Source of the DNA: Amycolatopsis vancoresmycina | GTDB lineage: Bacteria; Actinomycetota; Actinomycetes; Mycobacteriales; Pseudonocardiaceae | Assembly (NCBI RefSeq): GCF_000716785.1 | Contig: NZ_JNYY01000003.1 | Coordinates: 310,001-374,000 of the forward strand | DNA length: 64,000 nucleotides | Direction: 5' to 3' | The notes under the pieces: generated by a model | What the model was told of the DNA's origin: nothing | Database searches by the model: none | Seen by the model: only the letters and a program-made list of their open reading frames with translations | Made by a program: the position numbers and the translations under genes | In this document: piece after piece, positions 9,922 through 18,149 of the stretch | Layout: each line of letters starts with the position of its first letter | How positions within the stretch are numbered: the first letter of the stretch is position 1

Positions 9922-10532
9922 GCCCGCGGCGGCTGGTGCTCTGGCGTCACGGCGAGACGGACTACAACGCCGCCGGGCGGATGCAGGGTCACCTGGACTC
10001 CGCGCTGACCCCGCGCGGCTGGAACCAGGCCCGGTTCGCGGTGCCCGCGCTGGCCCGCTTCTCCCCGGACCTCGTCATCGCCTCCGACCTGCGCCGCGCC
10101 ACCGACACCGCCACCGTGCTCACCGACGCCATCGGCGTTCCCCTGCGGATCGACAAGCGGCTGCGCGAGACGCACCTCGGCGAGTGGCAGGGACTCACCG
10201 GCGAGGAGGTCGACAAGGCCTACCCCGGTGAACGCGACCGCTGGCGCACCGACGCGACCTGGGCACCGCCGGGCGGCGAGAACCGCGTCGACGTCGCCGA
10301 CCGCGCGAGCGAAGTCGTCGCCGACCTGCAGCAGGCCAACTCCGACGCGGGCGAGACCGTGCTGCTGGCCGCGCACGGCGGGCTGATCATCGCGCTCACC
10401 GCGCGGCTGCTGAACCTGCCGGTCGCGATCTGGCCGTCGCTCGGCGGCATCTCGAACTGCCACTGGGTCGAGCTGGGCCGCCGCGACGGGAAGTGGCGGC
10501 TGAACGCCTACAACGCGGGGATGCACGGCTAG
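9918..10532 (+). CDS. gpgP: Histidine phosphatase, glucosyl-3-phosphoglycerate phosphatase-like
   Basis: A 204-residue member of the phosphoglycerate-mutase-like histidine phosphatases. The phosphate-accepting His is in LVLWRHGETDYN (His11), Arg and Glu follow in SDLRRATDTA and RLRETHLGEWQG, and the second catalytic His is in LLAAHGG. The GTG start overlaps the rsfS stop. In mycobacteria the gene in exactly this place (Rv2419c) is GpgP, which dephosphorylates glucosyl-3-phosphoglycerate for methylglucose lipopolysaccharide. I assign the symbol from synteny plus family; a broader phosphatase activity remains possible. Confidence 0.8.
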   Translation: MSPRRLVLWRHGETDYNAAGRMQGHLDSALTPRGWNQARFAVPALARFSPDLVIASDLRRATDTATVLTDAIGVPLRIDKRLRETHLGEWQGLTGEEVDKAYPGERDRWRTDATWAPPGGENRVDVADRASEVVADLQQANSDAGETVLLAAHGGLIIALTARLLNLPVAIWPSLGGISNCHWVELGRRDGKWRLNAYNAGMHG

Positions 10533-10535
10533 CCG

Positions 10536-11264
10536 ATGGGGCCGCGCCTGCTGGTGTTCGGCGATTCGCTGAGCTTTCACGGTCCCGAAGGACCCTGCGC
10601 CGCGGACGAGCCGCGGCTGTGGCCGAACGTCGCGGCCGCCGCGCTCGGTGGCTCCGCCGACCTGGTCGCCGGCATCGGCTGGAACGCCCGGGACGCCTGG
10701 TGGTCGCTGACCGGCGACCCGCGCGTCTGGGCCGACCTGCACCACGTCGACGCCGTGGTGTTCGCGATCGGCAGCATGGACACGCTGCCCTCGCCGCTGC
10801 CGACCTACCTGCGCACCGGGCTGCGCTACCTGCGGCCCGACCCGGTGCGGCGCGTCGTCCGCAAGGCGTATCTCGCGGCGCAACCGCGGCTTTCGGTCGC
10901 TTTCCGCGGCCGGCCCGCGGTGCTGCCGGCCAAACTCACCGTCCAGTACCTCGACACCGCCGTGGGCGCGCTGCGCGTCCTGCGGCCCGGGCTGCCGATC
11001 TTCGGCATGCTGCCGTCGGTGCACCGCGCGGCGGCCTACGGCGGCGTGCACACCGCGCGCCCGGCCGCGGCGGCCGCGATGGCGGCGTGGGGTGCCCGGG
11101 CCGGGGTTCCGCTGCTGGACCTCGAAGCCGTCGTGGGCGAGCACGTGCTCAGCGGCGCGGGCAACCCGGACGGCATGCACTGGGGCTGGCCGGGACACGC
11201 CGCGGTGGGCGAGGCGATGTCCGTGTTGATCGCGCCGGTGCTGGCCTCCCGGCACGTAGGCTGA
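10536..11264 (+). CDS. octT: SGNH-type acyltransferase, diglucosylglycerate octanoyltransferase-like
   Basis: A 242-residue SGNH/GDSL-fold protein. The nucleophile block is LVFGDSLSFHG (Ser11), block II is GIGWNARDAWW, block III is FAIGSMDTLPSP, and the catalytic Asp/His lie in NPDGMHWGWPGH near the C-terminus. It starts three bases after the phosphatase stop, so the genes are coupled. The same position in mycobacteria holds Rv2418c (OctT), which octanoylates diglucosylglycerate, the early precursor of methylglucose lipopolysaccharide. The assignment is by synteny and fold; the acyl acceptor here is inferred. Confidence 0.75.
   Translation: MGPRLLVFGDSLSFHGPEGPCAADEPRLWPNVAAAALGGSADLVAGIGWNARDAWWSLTGDPRVWADLHHVDAVVFAIGSMDTLPSPLPTYLRTGLRYLRPDPVRRVVRKAYLAAQPRLSVAFRGRPAVLPAKLTVQYLDTAVGALRVLRPGLPIFGMLPSVHRAAAYGGVHTARPAAAAAMAAWGARAGVPLLDLEAVVGEHVLSGAGNPDGMHWGWPGHAAVGEAMSVLIAPVLASRHVG
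11257..11262 (+). promoter_or_regulatory. -10 box of a leaderless degV promoter
   Basis: TAGGCT six bases before the GTG of the DegV gene, inside the end of the preceding gene, with no ribosome site. It would uncouple degV from the upstream run. Confidence 0.5.
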
Positions 11265-11268
11265 CGGC

Positions 11269-12174
11269 GTGTCGGTCGCCGTAGTCACGGATTCCACCGC
11301 CCACCTGCCGGAGGGCTTCGCCGAACGGCACGCGGTCCGGGTGGTGCCGCTGCACGTCCTGGTCGACGGCGTGGTTTCGCTGGACGGCGTCGAGACCGGG
11401 CCGGCGGCGGTCGCGGAGGCGATGAAGCAGCGGAAGATCGTCACGACCTCGCGGCCGACCCCCACCGAGTTCGCGGAGGAGTACCGAGCGGCGTTCGCGG
11501 ACGGCGCGGACGCGATCGTGTCGGTGCACCTGTCCCGCGAGCTGTCGGGCACCTGGGAAGCGGCGGTGCTGGCGGCCCAGGAAGTGGGGCCGGACCGGGT
11601 CCGCGTCGTGGATTCGCGGACCACCGCGATGGGCCTCGGGTTCGCCGCGCTGCACGCCGCTTCGGCCGCCTCCGCCGGAGCTTCGGCGGCCGCCGTCGAG
11701 GCCGCCGCGGTGACCGCGGCCGGCTGCTCGTCGACGTTGTTCGTCGTGGAAACGCTCGACCACCTGCGCCGCGGCGGCCGGATCGGCCCGGCGGCGGCGC
11801 TGCTCGGCACGGCGCTGGCGGTCAAACCGGTGCTGCACATGTCCGACGGCCGGATCCTGCCGCTGGAGAAGGTCCGCACGATGAACCGGGCGATCGCGCG
11901 GCTGGTCGAGCTGGCCGCCGCGGCCGCGGATGACCACGACGTCGAGCTCGCCGTCCACCACCTCGCGTCGCCGGAACGGGCGGTCGAACTGGCGAACCGG
12001 CTGGAAGAGGCCGTGCCGCGCTCGGCGGGCTGCGTGGTCTCCGAGCTGGGCGCGGTGATCGGGGCGCACACCGGGCCGGGGGTGCTGGGCGTGGTCGTCC
12101 AGCGCACGGTCCCGCCGGGGAACGGGCGCGCCGAACCCGCCAGCATGCCACCCGGGTACGACGAAAACGCCTGA
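11269..12174 (+). CDS. DegV-family fatty-acid-binding protein
   Basis: A 301-residue two-domain DegV protein. The N-terminal domain opens with VAVVTDSTAHLP and contains KIVTTSRPTPTEF and SVHLSRELSGTW. These are the conserved acyl-head-group-binding Ser/Thr motifs, and RVVDSRTTAMGLG follows. The family binds a single fatty acid and in Firmicutes (as FakB) presents it to a fatty-acid kinase. No kinase gene is adjacent here, so the role in this organism is open. It sits between the octT-like gene and comEA, as in mycobacteria. Confidence 0.9.
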   Translation: MSVAVVTDSTAHLPEGFAERHAVRVVPLHVLVDGVVSLDGVETGPAAVAEAMKQRKIVTTSRPTPTEFAEEYRAAFADGADAIVSVHLSRELSGTWEAAVLAAQEVGPDRVRVVDSRTTAMGLGFAALHAASAASAGASAAAVEAAAVTAAGCSSTLFVVETLDHLRRGGRIGPAAALLGTALAVKPVLHMSDGRILPLEKVRTMNRAIARLVELAAAAADDHDVELAVHHLASPERAVELANRLEEAVPRSAGCVVSELGAVIGAHTGPGVLGVVVQRTVPPGNGRAEPASMPPGYDENA

Positions 12175-12263
12175 TCCCGGCGCCGGCCCCGGGAATCCGT
12201 CCACAACACCCCGGTTGTCCACAGGTCGCGGCGGCACCCCTGTCGGACGCTCCCCGCGGGCCC

Positions 12264-12269
12264 TAACGT
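12264..12269 (+). promoter_or_regulatory. -10 box of a leaderless comEA promoter
   Basis: TAACGT seven bases before the GTG of comEA in a 102-bp gap, without a ribosome site. Confidence 0.45.
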
Positions 12270-12276
12270 CGATCGT

Positions 12277-12990
12277 GTGTTCGAGCAGACCGCCCGGGAT
12301 CCGGGCCCTCCCGTCAACGACCGGCTCTCCTGGCTGGCCGACCAGCTCTCGCCCGACGAGAGCACGGTCGGGCCCGGCGGCCGGCTGCTCCGGCGCTGGC
12401 TGCCGGGCGGCCCGGCCGGCCCCGCGCGCCGCCGATGGGCGCTGGCCGGCGTCCTCGCGGCGGTCGTGGTGATCGTCCTCGGCGCGGTCGCACTCGCCGG
12501 CGGCAGCCCGCCGCCCGAGCCCCCGCCCGCACTGCCGAGCGCGAAACCGGCGGCGGAGGCACGCTCGGCGCCGCCCGCCGGTCTCGTGGTCAGCGTGATC
12601 GGCCGCGTCCGCTCGCCGGGCTTGATCACGGTCCCCCAGGGCGCGCGGGTGGCGGACGTGCTGCGCGCAGCGGGCGGCCCCGAGCCGGGAGCGGACCTCG
12701 GCCCGCTGAACCTGGCCCGCAAGGTAGCGGACGGCGAGCAGCTGGCGGTCGGCGTCCCGCCACCCGCCGCGGCCCCCGGCGCCCCGTCGGGCCCCGGCAA
12801 GGTCGACCTGAACACGGCCACCCCGGACCAGCTGGACACGCTCCCCGGCGTCGGCGAGGTGACGGCCAAGCGGATAGTCCAGTGGCGCACCGACCACGGC
12901 GGTTTCGCGAAGGTCGAGCAACTGCGCGATGTCGACGGGATAGGAGAAAGCAAGTTCGAACGCCTGCGAGAGCAGGTGACGGTCGGATGA
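12277..12990 (+). CDS. comEA: ComEA-type helix-hairpin-helix DNA-binding membrane protein
   Basis: A 237-residue protein that binds extracellular or periplasmic DNA. A single membrane segment lies at about residues 50-73 (WALAGVLAAVVVIVLGAVAL). An SLBB domain follows (VVSVIGRVRSPGLITVPQGA, about 108-127), then a Pro/Ala linker and a tandem HhH domain at the end (VDLNTATPDQLDTLPGVGE and LRDVDGIGESKFERL). The order TM-SLBB-HhH is the standard ComEA architecture. It is paired with comEC, although a 208-bp insert separates them. Natural transformation is not established in this group, so the pair may serve DNA scavenging. Confidence 0.92.
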   Translation: MFEQTARDPGPPVNDRLSWLADQLSPDESTVGPGGRLLRRWLPGGPAGPARRRWALAGVLAAVVVIVLGAVALAGGSPPPEPPPALPSAKPAAEARSAPPAGLVVSVIGRVRSPGLITVPQGARVADVLRAAGGPEPGADLGPLNLARKVADGEQLAVGVPPPAAAPGAPSGPGKVDLNTATPDQLDTLPGVGEVTAKRIVQWRTDHGGFAKVEQLRDVDGIGESKFERLREQVTVG

Positions 12991-13202
12991 GCACCTTGCC
13001 ACGTCGCCGGCGCCGGTCAGGGCGCCCTGCTTCCGGGCGGGTCGCCGATCTCCGGGCCGGTCGCTGCGGTCGGCGGGAGATTGTTGCCTGGTTCCGGTCC
13101 GTCGGGTCGGCCGATCGCCGGGCCTTCTCCTGCAGTCCCGCAACCCGCTCGGTTGCCCGGCGCGAGTCCGATCACCGCCACAAGCAGGTGGTGGCCGGAT
13201 GA
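12987..13202 (+). CDS. Possible 71-residue basic protein in the comEA-comEC insert
   Basis: An open frame whose ATG overlaps the comEA stop (ATGA) and whose stop overlaps the comEC ATG (again ATGA). The product would be very Arg-rich (LPRRRRRSGRP near the start) with no recognised domain. Both ends carry GGATGAGCACC, so the segment looks like DNA inserted between two copies of an originally direct comEA/comEC junction. The frame may simply be translated read-through that keeps the operon coupled. I would not assign a function. Confidence 0.3.
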   Translation: MSTLPRRRRRSGRPASGRVADLRAGRCGRREIVAWFRSVGSADRRAFSCSPATRSVARRESDHRHKQVVAG

Positions 13203-15571
13203 GCACCCTCCCCGTGGTCGACACCCGGCAGGACATGCGCCTGGTCCCGGCCGCACTGGCCTGCTGGCTCGCCGCCCTGACCGGCCTCCTGCTCGGCTGG
13301 TGGGCAGCCCTCGCGACCGGCCTCACATCGGCCGCGCTCGCCGCGCTGGTGCTCTGGCGAGTCCGCGACCGCCCCCGGGCCCGCAGTGCGGCAGCGGCCC
13401 TCCTGACGCTGGGACTGCTCGCCGCCGGACCGGTCGCATGGCGGATCCGCGACGCGCAGCAGGACGAACTCCGCGCCGTCGCCGCCGAAGGGCTGCCCGC
13501 AACGTTGCGGGTCGCCGTCGCCGAACGACCGAAGCCCGTGCGCAGCGCCGGGTACGCCGACCGGCAGGCCGGCGCCCGGTCGGTCGTGCTCGCGGCCGAC
13601 GTGCTCACGGCGTCGGCCGACGGACGGCCGGTCCCGTCGTCCGGGCGCGTCCTGCTGCTGGCGCCGGTCGCGCAGTGGGCTTCACTGCTGCCAGGCAAAG
13701 AAGTGGCCGTGACGGGCCTGCTGATGCCGCCACGCGGCTCCGACCTGACCGTCGCGGTGCTGTCCGTGCGCGGACCGCCGGGCGAACCCGGCCCGGCGCC
13801 GTGGTGGCAGCGGGCGGCGGCCGGGCTGCGCACCGGTCTGCACGACCTGTGCCAGGTCCTGCCCGACGAACCCGCGGGCCTGCTGCCGGGGCTCGTGCTG
13901 GGTGACACGAGCGCGCTGTCGCCGCGCGTCGAGCAGGAGTTCGTCACCGCGGGCCTCGCGCACCTCACCGCGGTCAGCGGCGGGAACCTCGCGGTCGTCT
14001 GCGGGGCGGTGCTGCTCCTCCTACGGCTGCTCCGCCTCGGGCCCCGGTTGTCGGCGACGGCCGCCGGCGCGTGCCTGGCCGGCTTCCTCGTCCTGGTCGG
14101 CCCGGAGCCGAGCGTGCTCCGGGCGGGCGTCATGGCGGCCGTGGCGTTGCTGGCTCTGGCGCTGGGACGGCGGGGGTCGGCGCTGCCCGCGCTCGCGTTC
14201 GCGGTGTGCCTGCTGGTGGTGGCGGATCCGGCGATGGCCACGGACTTCGGGTTCGCGCTGTCGGTCTGCGCCACCGCCGGGCTCGTCCTGCTCGCGCCCC
14301 GCTGGGCCGGTGCGCTGGTCCGCCGCGGGGTCCCGCCGGGCTTCGCGGACGGGCTGGCGATCCCGCTGGCGGCCTTCCTCGTCACGGCGCCCGTGCTCGC
14401 CGGTATGGCGGGCTCGGTGAGCCTGGTTTCGGTGTTGGCCAACATCCTCGCCGCGCCCGTGGTGGCTCCGGCGACGGTGCTCGGCGTGCTCGCGACGCTC
14501 ACCGGACCGTGGTGGCCGGGCGCCGGGAAGGTCCTGGTGCACCTGGCCGATCCCGAGGCCCGGTGGCTGATCACCGTGGCCCGGCACGGCGCACGGGCCC
14601 CGGGCGCGGTCATCACCTGGCCCGGCGGCTGGCTGGGCGGGCTCCTCGCCGCCGCCGTCCTCGGCGTGCTGGTGCTCGCGGCCCGGCACCGGCGGGTGCG
14701 GGTGCTCATGGCGGTGCTCGTCGTCGGGGCATTGCTGGTGTTCGTGCCGGTGAAGGTGCTGGCCCCGGGCTGGCCACCGCGGAACTGGGCGGCGGTCGAG
14801 TGCGACGTCGGTCAGGGTGACGCGGTCGTGCTGGCGACCGCGTCGCCCGGCCGCGCGGTCGTGGTCGACACCGGACCCGAGCCGGGCCCGGTCGACGAGT
14901 GCCTGAACCGGCTCGGCGTCGACCGGATCCCGCTGCTGGTGCTGAGCCACCTGCACGCCGACCACATCGGCGGCCTCACGTCGGTCTTCGACGGCCGGGC
15001 GGTGGGCGGAATCGCCGTCGGACCGGGCCGCGCGCCGGAGTGGGCGTGGCGGCAGGTCGCCGCGGAGGCCGCCCGGCAGGCGGTGCCGCTGGTGGAACTG
15101 AGCCCGGGGGAGCGGCTGGAGTGGCCCGGCCTGTCCCTGGACGTGCTCGGCCCGCGGTACGTGCCGTCGCACTCGCCCGGGCAGCAGGACGGCACCACGA
15201 TCAACAACAGTTCCGTGGTGCTGCGCGCGGACACCCCGGCGGGCCGGATCCTGCTGACCGGCGACGTCGAGCTGGCGGCGCAGGCGGACCTGCTGGCGGA
15301 CATCGGCGACTTGAGAGCGGAGGTGCTGAAGGTCCCCCACCACGGCTCGAGGTACTCACTGCCGTCGTTCCTCGCGGCGGTGGCACCCCGGGTGGCCATG
15401 GTCAGCGTGGGCGCGGGCAACACCTACGGTCATCCGAACAAGTCCACATTGGACACTTTGGCCGCGCTCGGCGCCCGGGTGACCCGCACCGACGTCGACG
15501 GCGACACCGCGGTGGTCGCCGGAGCGGCCATCGCCCGCCGCGGCGAGCCCCGTGGCCCGCCGAGGCGCTGA
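13199..15571 (+). CDS. comEC: ComEC/Rec2-family DNA-uptake channel protein
   Basis: A 790-residue polytopic membrane protein with three parts. An N-terminal segment has two helices and an extracytoplasmic OB-like domain (about 1-200). The competence domain has TAVSGGNLAVVCGAVLLLL and about ten membrane helices (about 220-520). The C-terminal metallo-beta-lactamase domain has VECDVGQGDAVV and the metal motif SHLHADHIGG near residue 582. In competent bacteria ComEC passes single-stranded DNA across the membrane, and its C-terminal domain is thought to degrade the other strand. The ATG overlaps the stop of the small frame above. Length and all three domains are intact. Confidence 0.95.
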   Translation: MSTLPVVDTRQDMRLVPAALACWLAALTGLLLGWWAALATGLTSAALAALVLWRVRDRPRARSAAAALLTLGLLAAGPVAWRIRDAQQDELRAVAAEGLPATLRVAVAERPKPVRSAGYADRQAGARSVVLAADVLTASADGRPVPSSGRVLLLAPVAQWASLLPGKEVAVTGLLMPPRGSDLTVAVLSVRGPPGEPGPAPWWQRAAAGLRTGLHDLCQVLPDEPAGLLPGLVLGDTSALSPRVEQEFVTAGLAHLTAVSGGNLAVVCGAVLLLLRLLRLGPRLSATAAGACLAGFLVLVGPEPSVLRAGVMAAVALLALALGRRGSALPALAFAVCLLVVADPAMATDFGFALSVCATAGLVLLAPRWAGALVRRGVPPGFADGLAIPLAAFLVTAPVLAGMAGSVSLVSVLANILAAPVVAPATVLGVLATLTGPWWPGAGKVLVHLADPEARWLITVARHGARAPGAVITWPGGWLGGLLAAAVLGVLVLAARHRRVRVLMAVLVVGALLVFVPVKVLAPGWPPRNWAAVECDVGQGDAVVLATASPGRAVVVDTGPEPGPVDECLNRLGVDRIPLLVLSHLHADHIGGLTSVFDGRAVGGIAVGPGRAPEWAWRQVAAEAARQAVPLVELSPGERLEWPGLSLDVLGPRYVPSHSPGQQDGTTINNSSVVLRADTPAGRILLTGDVELAAQADLLADIGDLRAEVLKVPHHGSRYSLPSFLAAVAPRVAMVSVGAGNTYGHPNKSTLDTLAALGARVTRTDVDGDTAVVAGAAIARRGEPRGPPRR

Positions 15572-15573
15572 GT

Positions 15574-15603
15574 GGCCGGGGCGGGCCACCGCCCGCCCCG
15601 GCC
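15574..15603. terminator. Bidirectional terminator hairpin between comEC and thrC
   Basis: A perfect 13-bp GC stem (15574-15586 with 15591-15603) and a 4-base loop between convergent genes; no T tract on either side. Confidence 0.75.
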
Positions 15604-15609
15604 GGCAGC

Positions 15610-16875
15610 TCAGTAGCCGAGGGCCTCGTTCACCGCGGCGGCCGACGGCGGCAGCGTCGCCTTCGGGCCGACGTGGTTCTCGATCGCGTCCAGGGTCTTG
15701 AGGCCGTCGCCGGTGATGAGGAGGACCGTCTCCGCGTCCGGGTCCAGCTTGCCCGTCTCGACCAGCTTCTTCGCCGTGGCGACCGTGACCCCGCCTGCCG
15801 TCTCGGTGAAGATGCCCTCGGTGCGGGCCAGCAGGCGGATGCCCTCGACGACCTCTTCGTCGGACACGTCCTCGATCGCGCCGCCGGTGCGGTTGACGAT
15901 GTCGAGCACGTACGGGCCGTCGGCCGGGTTGCCGATCGCCAGCGAACGGGCGATGGTGTCCGGCTTCACCGGCTGGACCACGTCGTGGCCTTCGCGGAAG
16001 GCCGCCGACACCGGCGAGCAGCCGGTCGCCTGGGCGCCGAAGACCTTGTACGGGCTGGCTTCCACCAGGCCGAGCTGGCCCAGCTCGCGGAAACCCTTGT
16101 CCACCTTGGTCAGCTGCGAACCGGAGGCGATCGGGACGACGATCTGCGGCGGGATGCGCCAGCCGAGCTGCTCGGCGACCTCGAAGGCCAGCGTCTTCGA
16201 GCCTTCCGAGTAGTACGGCCGGACGTTCACGTTGACGAACGCCCACTTCGGGTGCTCGCCCGCGAGCTCGGTGGCGAGGCGGTTGACGTCGTCGTAGTTG
16301 CCGTCGATGGCGAGGAGGTCGCCGTCGTACACCGCGGTGGTGAGGATCTTGGCGCGCTCGAGGGTCTTGGGGATCAGCACGACCGACCGCCAGCCGGCGC
16401 GGGCCGCGGCGGCGGCCGTCGCGTTGGCCAGGTTGCCGGTCGACGGACACGCGAGCACCTCGAACCCGAACTCGCGGGCGGCGGCCAGAGCGACCGCAAC
16501 AACGCGGTCCTTGAACGAGTGCGTCGGGTTTCCGGTGTCGTCCTTGACCCACACGCGCTTGAGGCCGAGTTCCTTGGCGAGGCGGTCGGCGCGGACCAGG
16601 CGGGTCGCGCCGGGCTCGGTGTTCGGGATCTCTTCGACGTTGGACGGAACCGGGAGGAGCTTCTTGTAGCGCCAGATGTTCTTGGGGCCCGCCTCGATGT
16701 CCTCGCGGCGGACGCGACCGAAGTCGTAGGCGACCTCGAGCGGCGAGAAGTCTTCGGCGGAAACGAACTCCGGGGCGAGCGGCTGCCGGTGGCCCTCTTC
16801 CTTCGACACCAGTTCGACGGCGGGACCGAGATCCGGGGTCTTCGTGGTGGAGGTCGTGCCGAGGGTTGCGGTCAT
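15610..16875 (-). CDS. thrC: Threonine synthase
   Basis: PLP-dependent conversion of O-phosphohomoserine to threonine, 421 residues. The PLP lysine is Lys122 in NPTHSFKDRV, with the phosphate-binding region in LACPSTGNLANATAAAAARAG. It belongs to the long plant-like form that normally begins with a small zinc ribbon. Here the ribbon outline is kept (LVSKEEGHRQPLAPEFVSAE), but its four Cys positions read Ser24, Glu27, Ser39 and Asp42, so metal binding is lost. The ATG at 16875 sits behind AAAGGAACC. A SAM riboswitch fills the leader directly upstream, so expression follows S-adenosylmethionine. Confidence 0.96.
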   Translation of the reverse strand: MTATLGTTSTTKTPDLGPAVELVSKEEGHRQPLAPEFVSAEDFSPLEVAYDFGRVRREDIEAGPKNIWRYKKLLPVPSNVEEIPNTEPGATRLVRADRLAKELGLKRVWVKDDTGNPTHSFKDRVVAVALAAAREFGFEVLACPSTGNLANATAAAAARAGWRSVVLIPKTLERAKILTTAVYDGDLLAIDGNYDDVNRLATELAGEHPKWAFVNVNVRPYYSEGSKTLAFEVAEQLGWRIPPQIVVPIASGSQLTKVDKGFRELGQLGLVEASPYKVFGAQATGCSPVSAAFREGHDVVQPVKPDTIARSLAIGNPADGPYVLDIVNRTGGAIEDVSDEEVVEGIRLLARTEGIFTETAGGVTVATAKKLVETGKLDPDAETVLLITGDGLKTLDAIENHVGPKATLPPSAAAVNEALGY

Positions 16876-16889
16876 CGCGAGGTTCCTTT

Positions 16890-17021
16890 CCTCATCTGCC
16901 CCGCCGAAGCGGGCCGGAATTGGCACCGTGGTCGTCAGCTACCCCGCGATCGCGGGATGACAGGCTGTACGCCGGTTGCCGGGGCTTCGTCGGGCCGTTC
17001 CCTCTGCCCCTCTGGATGAGC
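16890..17021 (-). ncRNA. SAM-I (S-box) riboswitch in the thrC leader
   Basis: Read on the minus strand, CTCATC (17020-17015) pairs with GATGAG (16896-16891) as helix P1. Inside follow the S-box core pieces CAGAGGGGCAGAGGGA, CGGCCCGACGAAGCCC, CGGCAACC, then GGTGCCAATTCC and a P4 hairpin closed by a TTCG tetraloop. These match the SAM-I consensus closely. The thrC ribosome site (AAAGGAACC, 16889-16881) starts right after P1, with no terminator hairpin or T tract between. Ligand-stabilised P1 therefore most likely blocks ribosome access, giving translational control. Confidence 0.9.
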
Positions 17022-17168
17022 GGTATTCGGTTGTCGGAGCGCGCACACCGGATCTTCCGGGGCGGCTGCCTCGGCTACACCGTACGACATCGCGCTCGGC
17101 CCGTGCCATGGTGGCCGCCCGACATCACCGGAGCGGGGGCACGACAGCGCAAGTGAGAAGATTCCGGG

Positions 17169-18149
17169 GTGACCGCGCAAGCCACCGCCCCGGCCCCGCT
17201 GCACCTGGTCCTGGGCGAGGAAGAACTGCTGATCGAGCGGGCCGTCCGCGAGACGCTCGCGGCCGCCCGCGCGACGGACCCGACGGCGGAGCTGACCCGG
17301 GTCCGGGTGTCCGATCTCACAGCCCCCGAGCTGGCCGAACTGGTCAGCCCCTCGCTGTTCAGCGAAGGCCGGGTGATCGTCCTCGAGTCGGCCCAGGACA
17401 TCTCGCAGGAGCTGGCCGACGCCGTCGCGTCCTACCTGAAGGACCCGGCGGACGGGGTCGTGCTCGTCGTCGTGCACACCGGCGGCGGCCGCAGCAAGGC
17501 GGGCAAGTCGCTCCCGGCGGCGCTGAAGAAGGCCGGGGCCGAGATCACGGAGTGCCCGAAGCTGACCAAGCCGGCCGAGCGCGAGCAGTTCGTGCGCCAC
17601 GAGGTGCGCCGGGTGGGCGGCAAGATCGACCCGGCCGGGGTCGCGGCGCTGATCGACGCGGTCGGCTCGGACCTGCGCGAACTCTCCTCAGCGGCGACGC
17701 AGCTGGTCGCGGACACGGGCGGCGCGGTCGACGCCGAGGCGGTCCGCCGCTACCACCGCGGCCGCGCCGACGTGACCGGGTTCGCGGTGGCGGAGAAGGC
17801 GGTCGGCGGCGACCGCGCGGCGGCGCTGGAGTCCCTGCGCTGGGCGATGCAGCTGGGGGTCCCGCACGTCCTGGTCGCCGACGCACTGGCCGACGCGGTC
17901 CGCACGATCGCCCGGGTTTCGGGCGCCGGCCGCGGCAACCCGAACCAGCTGGCGGGCGAGCTGGGAATGCCACCGTGGAAGATCCGCAAGGCACAGGGCC
18001 AGTCCCGAGGCTGGAACCCGGACGGCCTCGCGACGGCGATGCGCGTGGTCGCGCGGCTGAACGCCGAGGTCAAGGGCGTAGCGGCGGACCCGGGCTACGC
18101 CCTGGAGCGCGCGGTCCTCGAGGTGGCCGCGGCGAAGGGCGACCGCTGA
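17169..18149 (+). CDS. holA: DNA polymerase III subunit delta
   Basis: The clamp-loader delta subunit that opens the sliding clamp, 326 residues. Recognised from the N-terminal LHLVLGEEELLIERAV, the SLFSEGRVIVLE strand-turn, ALIDAVGSDLRELSSAATQL, and the C-terminal collar GMPPWKIRKAQGQSRGW. It starts with GTG divergent from thrC and its riboswitch. In actinobacteria holA typically lies between comEC and rpsT, as here. Confidence 0.94.
   Translation: MTAQATAPAPLHLVLGEEELLIERAVRETLAAARATDPTAELTRVRVSDLTAPELAELVSPSLFSEGRVIVLESAQDISQELADAVASYLKDPADGVVLVVVHTGGGRSKAGKSLPAALKKAGAEITECPKLTKPAEREQFVRHEVRRVGGKIDPAGVAALIDAVGSDLRELSSAATQLVADTGGAVDAEAVRRYHRGRADVTGFAVAEKAVGGDRAAALESLRWAMQLGVPHVLVADALADAVRTIARVSGAGRGNPNQLAGELGMPPWKIRKAQGQSRGWNPDGLATAMRVVARLNAEVKGVAADPGYALERAVLEVAAAKGDR

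Noticed and set aside
9828..14709. Minus-strand open frames of 1041 and 1186 residues opposite octT, degV, comEA and comEC
   Set aside because: Antisense to intact conserved genes, compositionally biased, no recognisable motif.
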